Assembly: GCA_016283195.1 (NCBI GenBank)
Contig: JAEEML010000109.1
Span: forward strand, 1 to 5,586
Origin: Deltaproteobacteria bacterium
Lineage (GTDB): Bacteria; JAEEML01
DNA length: 5,586 bases
Direction of reading: 5' to 3'
Part shown: piece by piece, positions 5,543 to 5,586 of the stretch
Position numbering within the stretch: position 1 is the first letter of the stretch
Layout of the letters: each line of letters starts with the position of its first letter
Translations under genes and position numbers: made by a program
The notes under the pieces: model-generated
What the model was told of the DNA's origin: nothing
What the model saw: only the letters and a program-made list of their open reading frames with translations
Databases searched by the model: none

Positions 5543-5586
5543 ATGAGAACAAGAAGTGTGAAGAATCTGTCGTTACTGGTACTCAC
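5543..5586 (+). CDS. start of the next pil operon gene, probably the secretin PilQ; runs off the window
   Basis: An ATG at 5543 follows AGAGGA (5531-5536) with six bases between, and opens a frame reading MRTRSVKNLSLLVL up to the window edge. The basic start followed by a hydrophobic run looks like the beginning of an exported protein's signal peptide. The position directly after pilMNOP is where pilQ, the outer-membrane secretin through which the pilus passes, is normally found. Only 14 complete codons are visible, so the PilQ call rests on gene order and the signal-like start, not on any secretin motif. It is separated from pilP by 64 bases with foldable sequence, unlike the very tight junctions upstream. 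Confidence 0.65.
   Translation, partial: MRTRSVKNLSLLVL

Overview
The window looks like chromosomal DNA from a Gram-negative, diderm bacterium of roughly balanced base composition. The evidence for a diderm is a set of type IV pilus alignment-complex genes in the order pilM-pilN-pilO-pilP-(pilQ), including a lipoprotein PilP, plus an Mla/Ttg2-type lipid-transport ATPase. From memory, the PilM protein (IVDGALMNS, SGHSVIIKKI, ESIRWEAEQFIPFD, AAKKDMINDY) reads most like those of deltaproteobacterial lineages such as Myxococcota, Desulfobacterota, Bdellovibrionota or SAR324. That placement is an impression and was not searched.

Layout. Bases 1-1416 hold the 3' part of a UbiB/AarF/ABC1 atypical kinase gene whose start lies off the left edge. 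It overlaps by 4 bases (GTGA) a GTG-started gene for an MlaF-like ABC ATPase (1413-2084). Seventeen bases later, on the opposite strand, comes a HIT-family (Hint-type) nucleotide hydrolase (2509 down to 2102). A small stem followed by five T's at 2098-2117 may end the rightward transcript. Bases 2510-2620 are a divergent regulatory interval with a good sigma70-type promoter (TTGACC, 16-base spacer, TATATT). An inverted repeat sits across its -10, and a 9-bp hairpin would lie at the 5' end of the message, directly before the pilM ribosome binding site.

The rest is a tight pilus operon: pilM (2621-3682), pilN (3698-4282), pilO (4292-4930, GTG start), pilP (4927-5478, 4-base overlap with pilO), and the first 14 codons of a further gene at 5543 whose place and start fit the secretin gene pilQ. 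The products form one structure. PilM is an actin-like cytoplasmic protein that docks on the INLLP tail of PilN. PilN and PilO are paired one-pass inner-membrane proteins. PilP is a periplasmic lipoprotein that links them to the PilQ secretin in the outer membrane.

Most of the window is ordinary. The points that merit attention are: (1) the MlaF-like ATPase lacks both the catalytic glutamate (Asp instead) and the switch histidine (Ser instead), is short, and lies in an operon with a UbiB-family protein; (2) the 64-base pilP-pilQ gap can fold so that the pilQ ribosome binding site is paired, with competing alternative helices that suggest translational coupling or a switch; (3) the pilM promoter has a dyad on its -10 and a 5'-terminal hairpin. 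I saw no mobile element, CRISPR array, tRNA or rRNA, and no clearly new multi-gene system.
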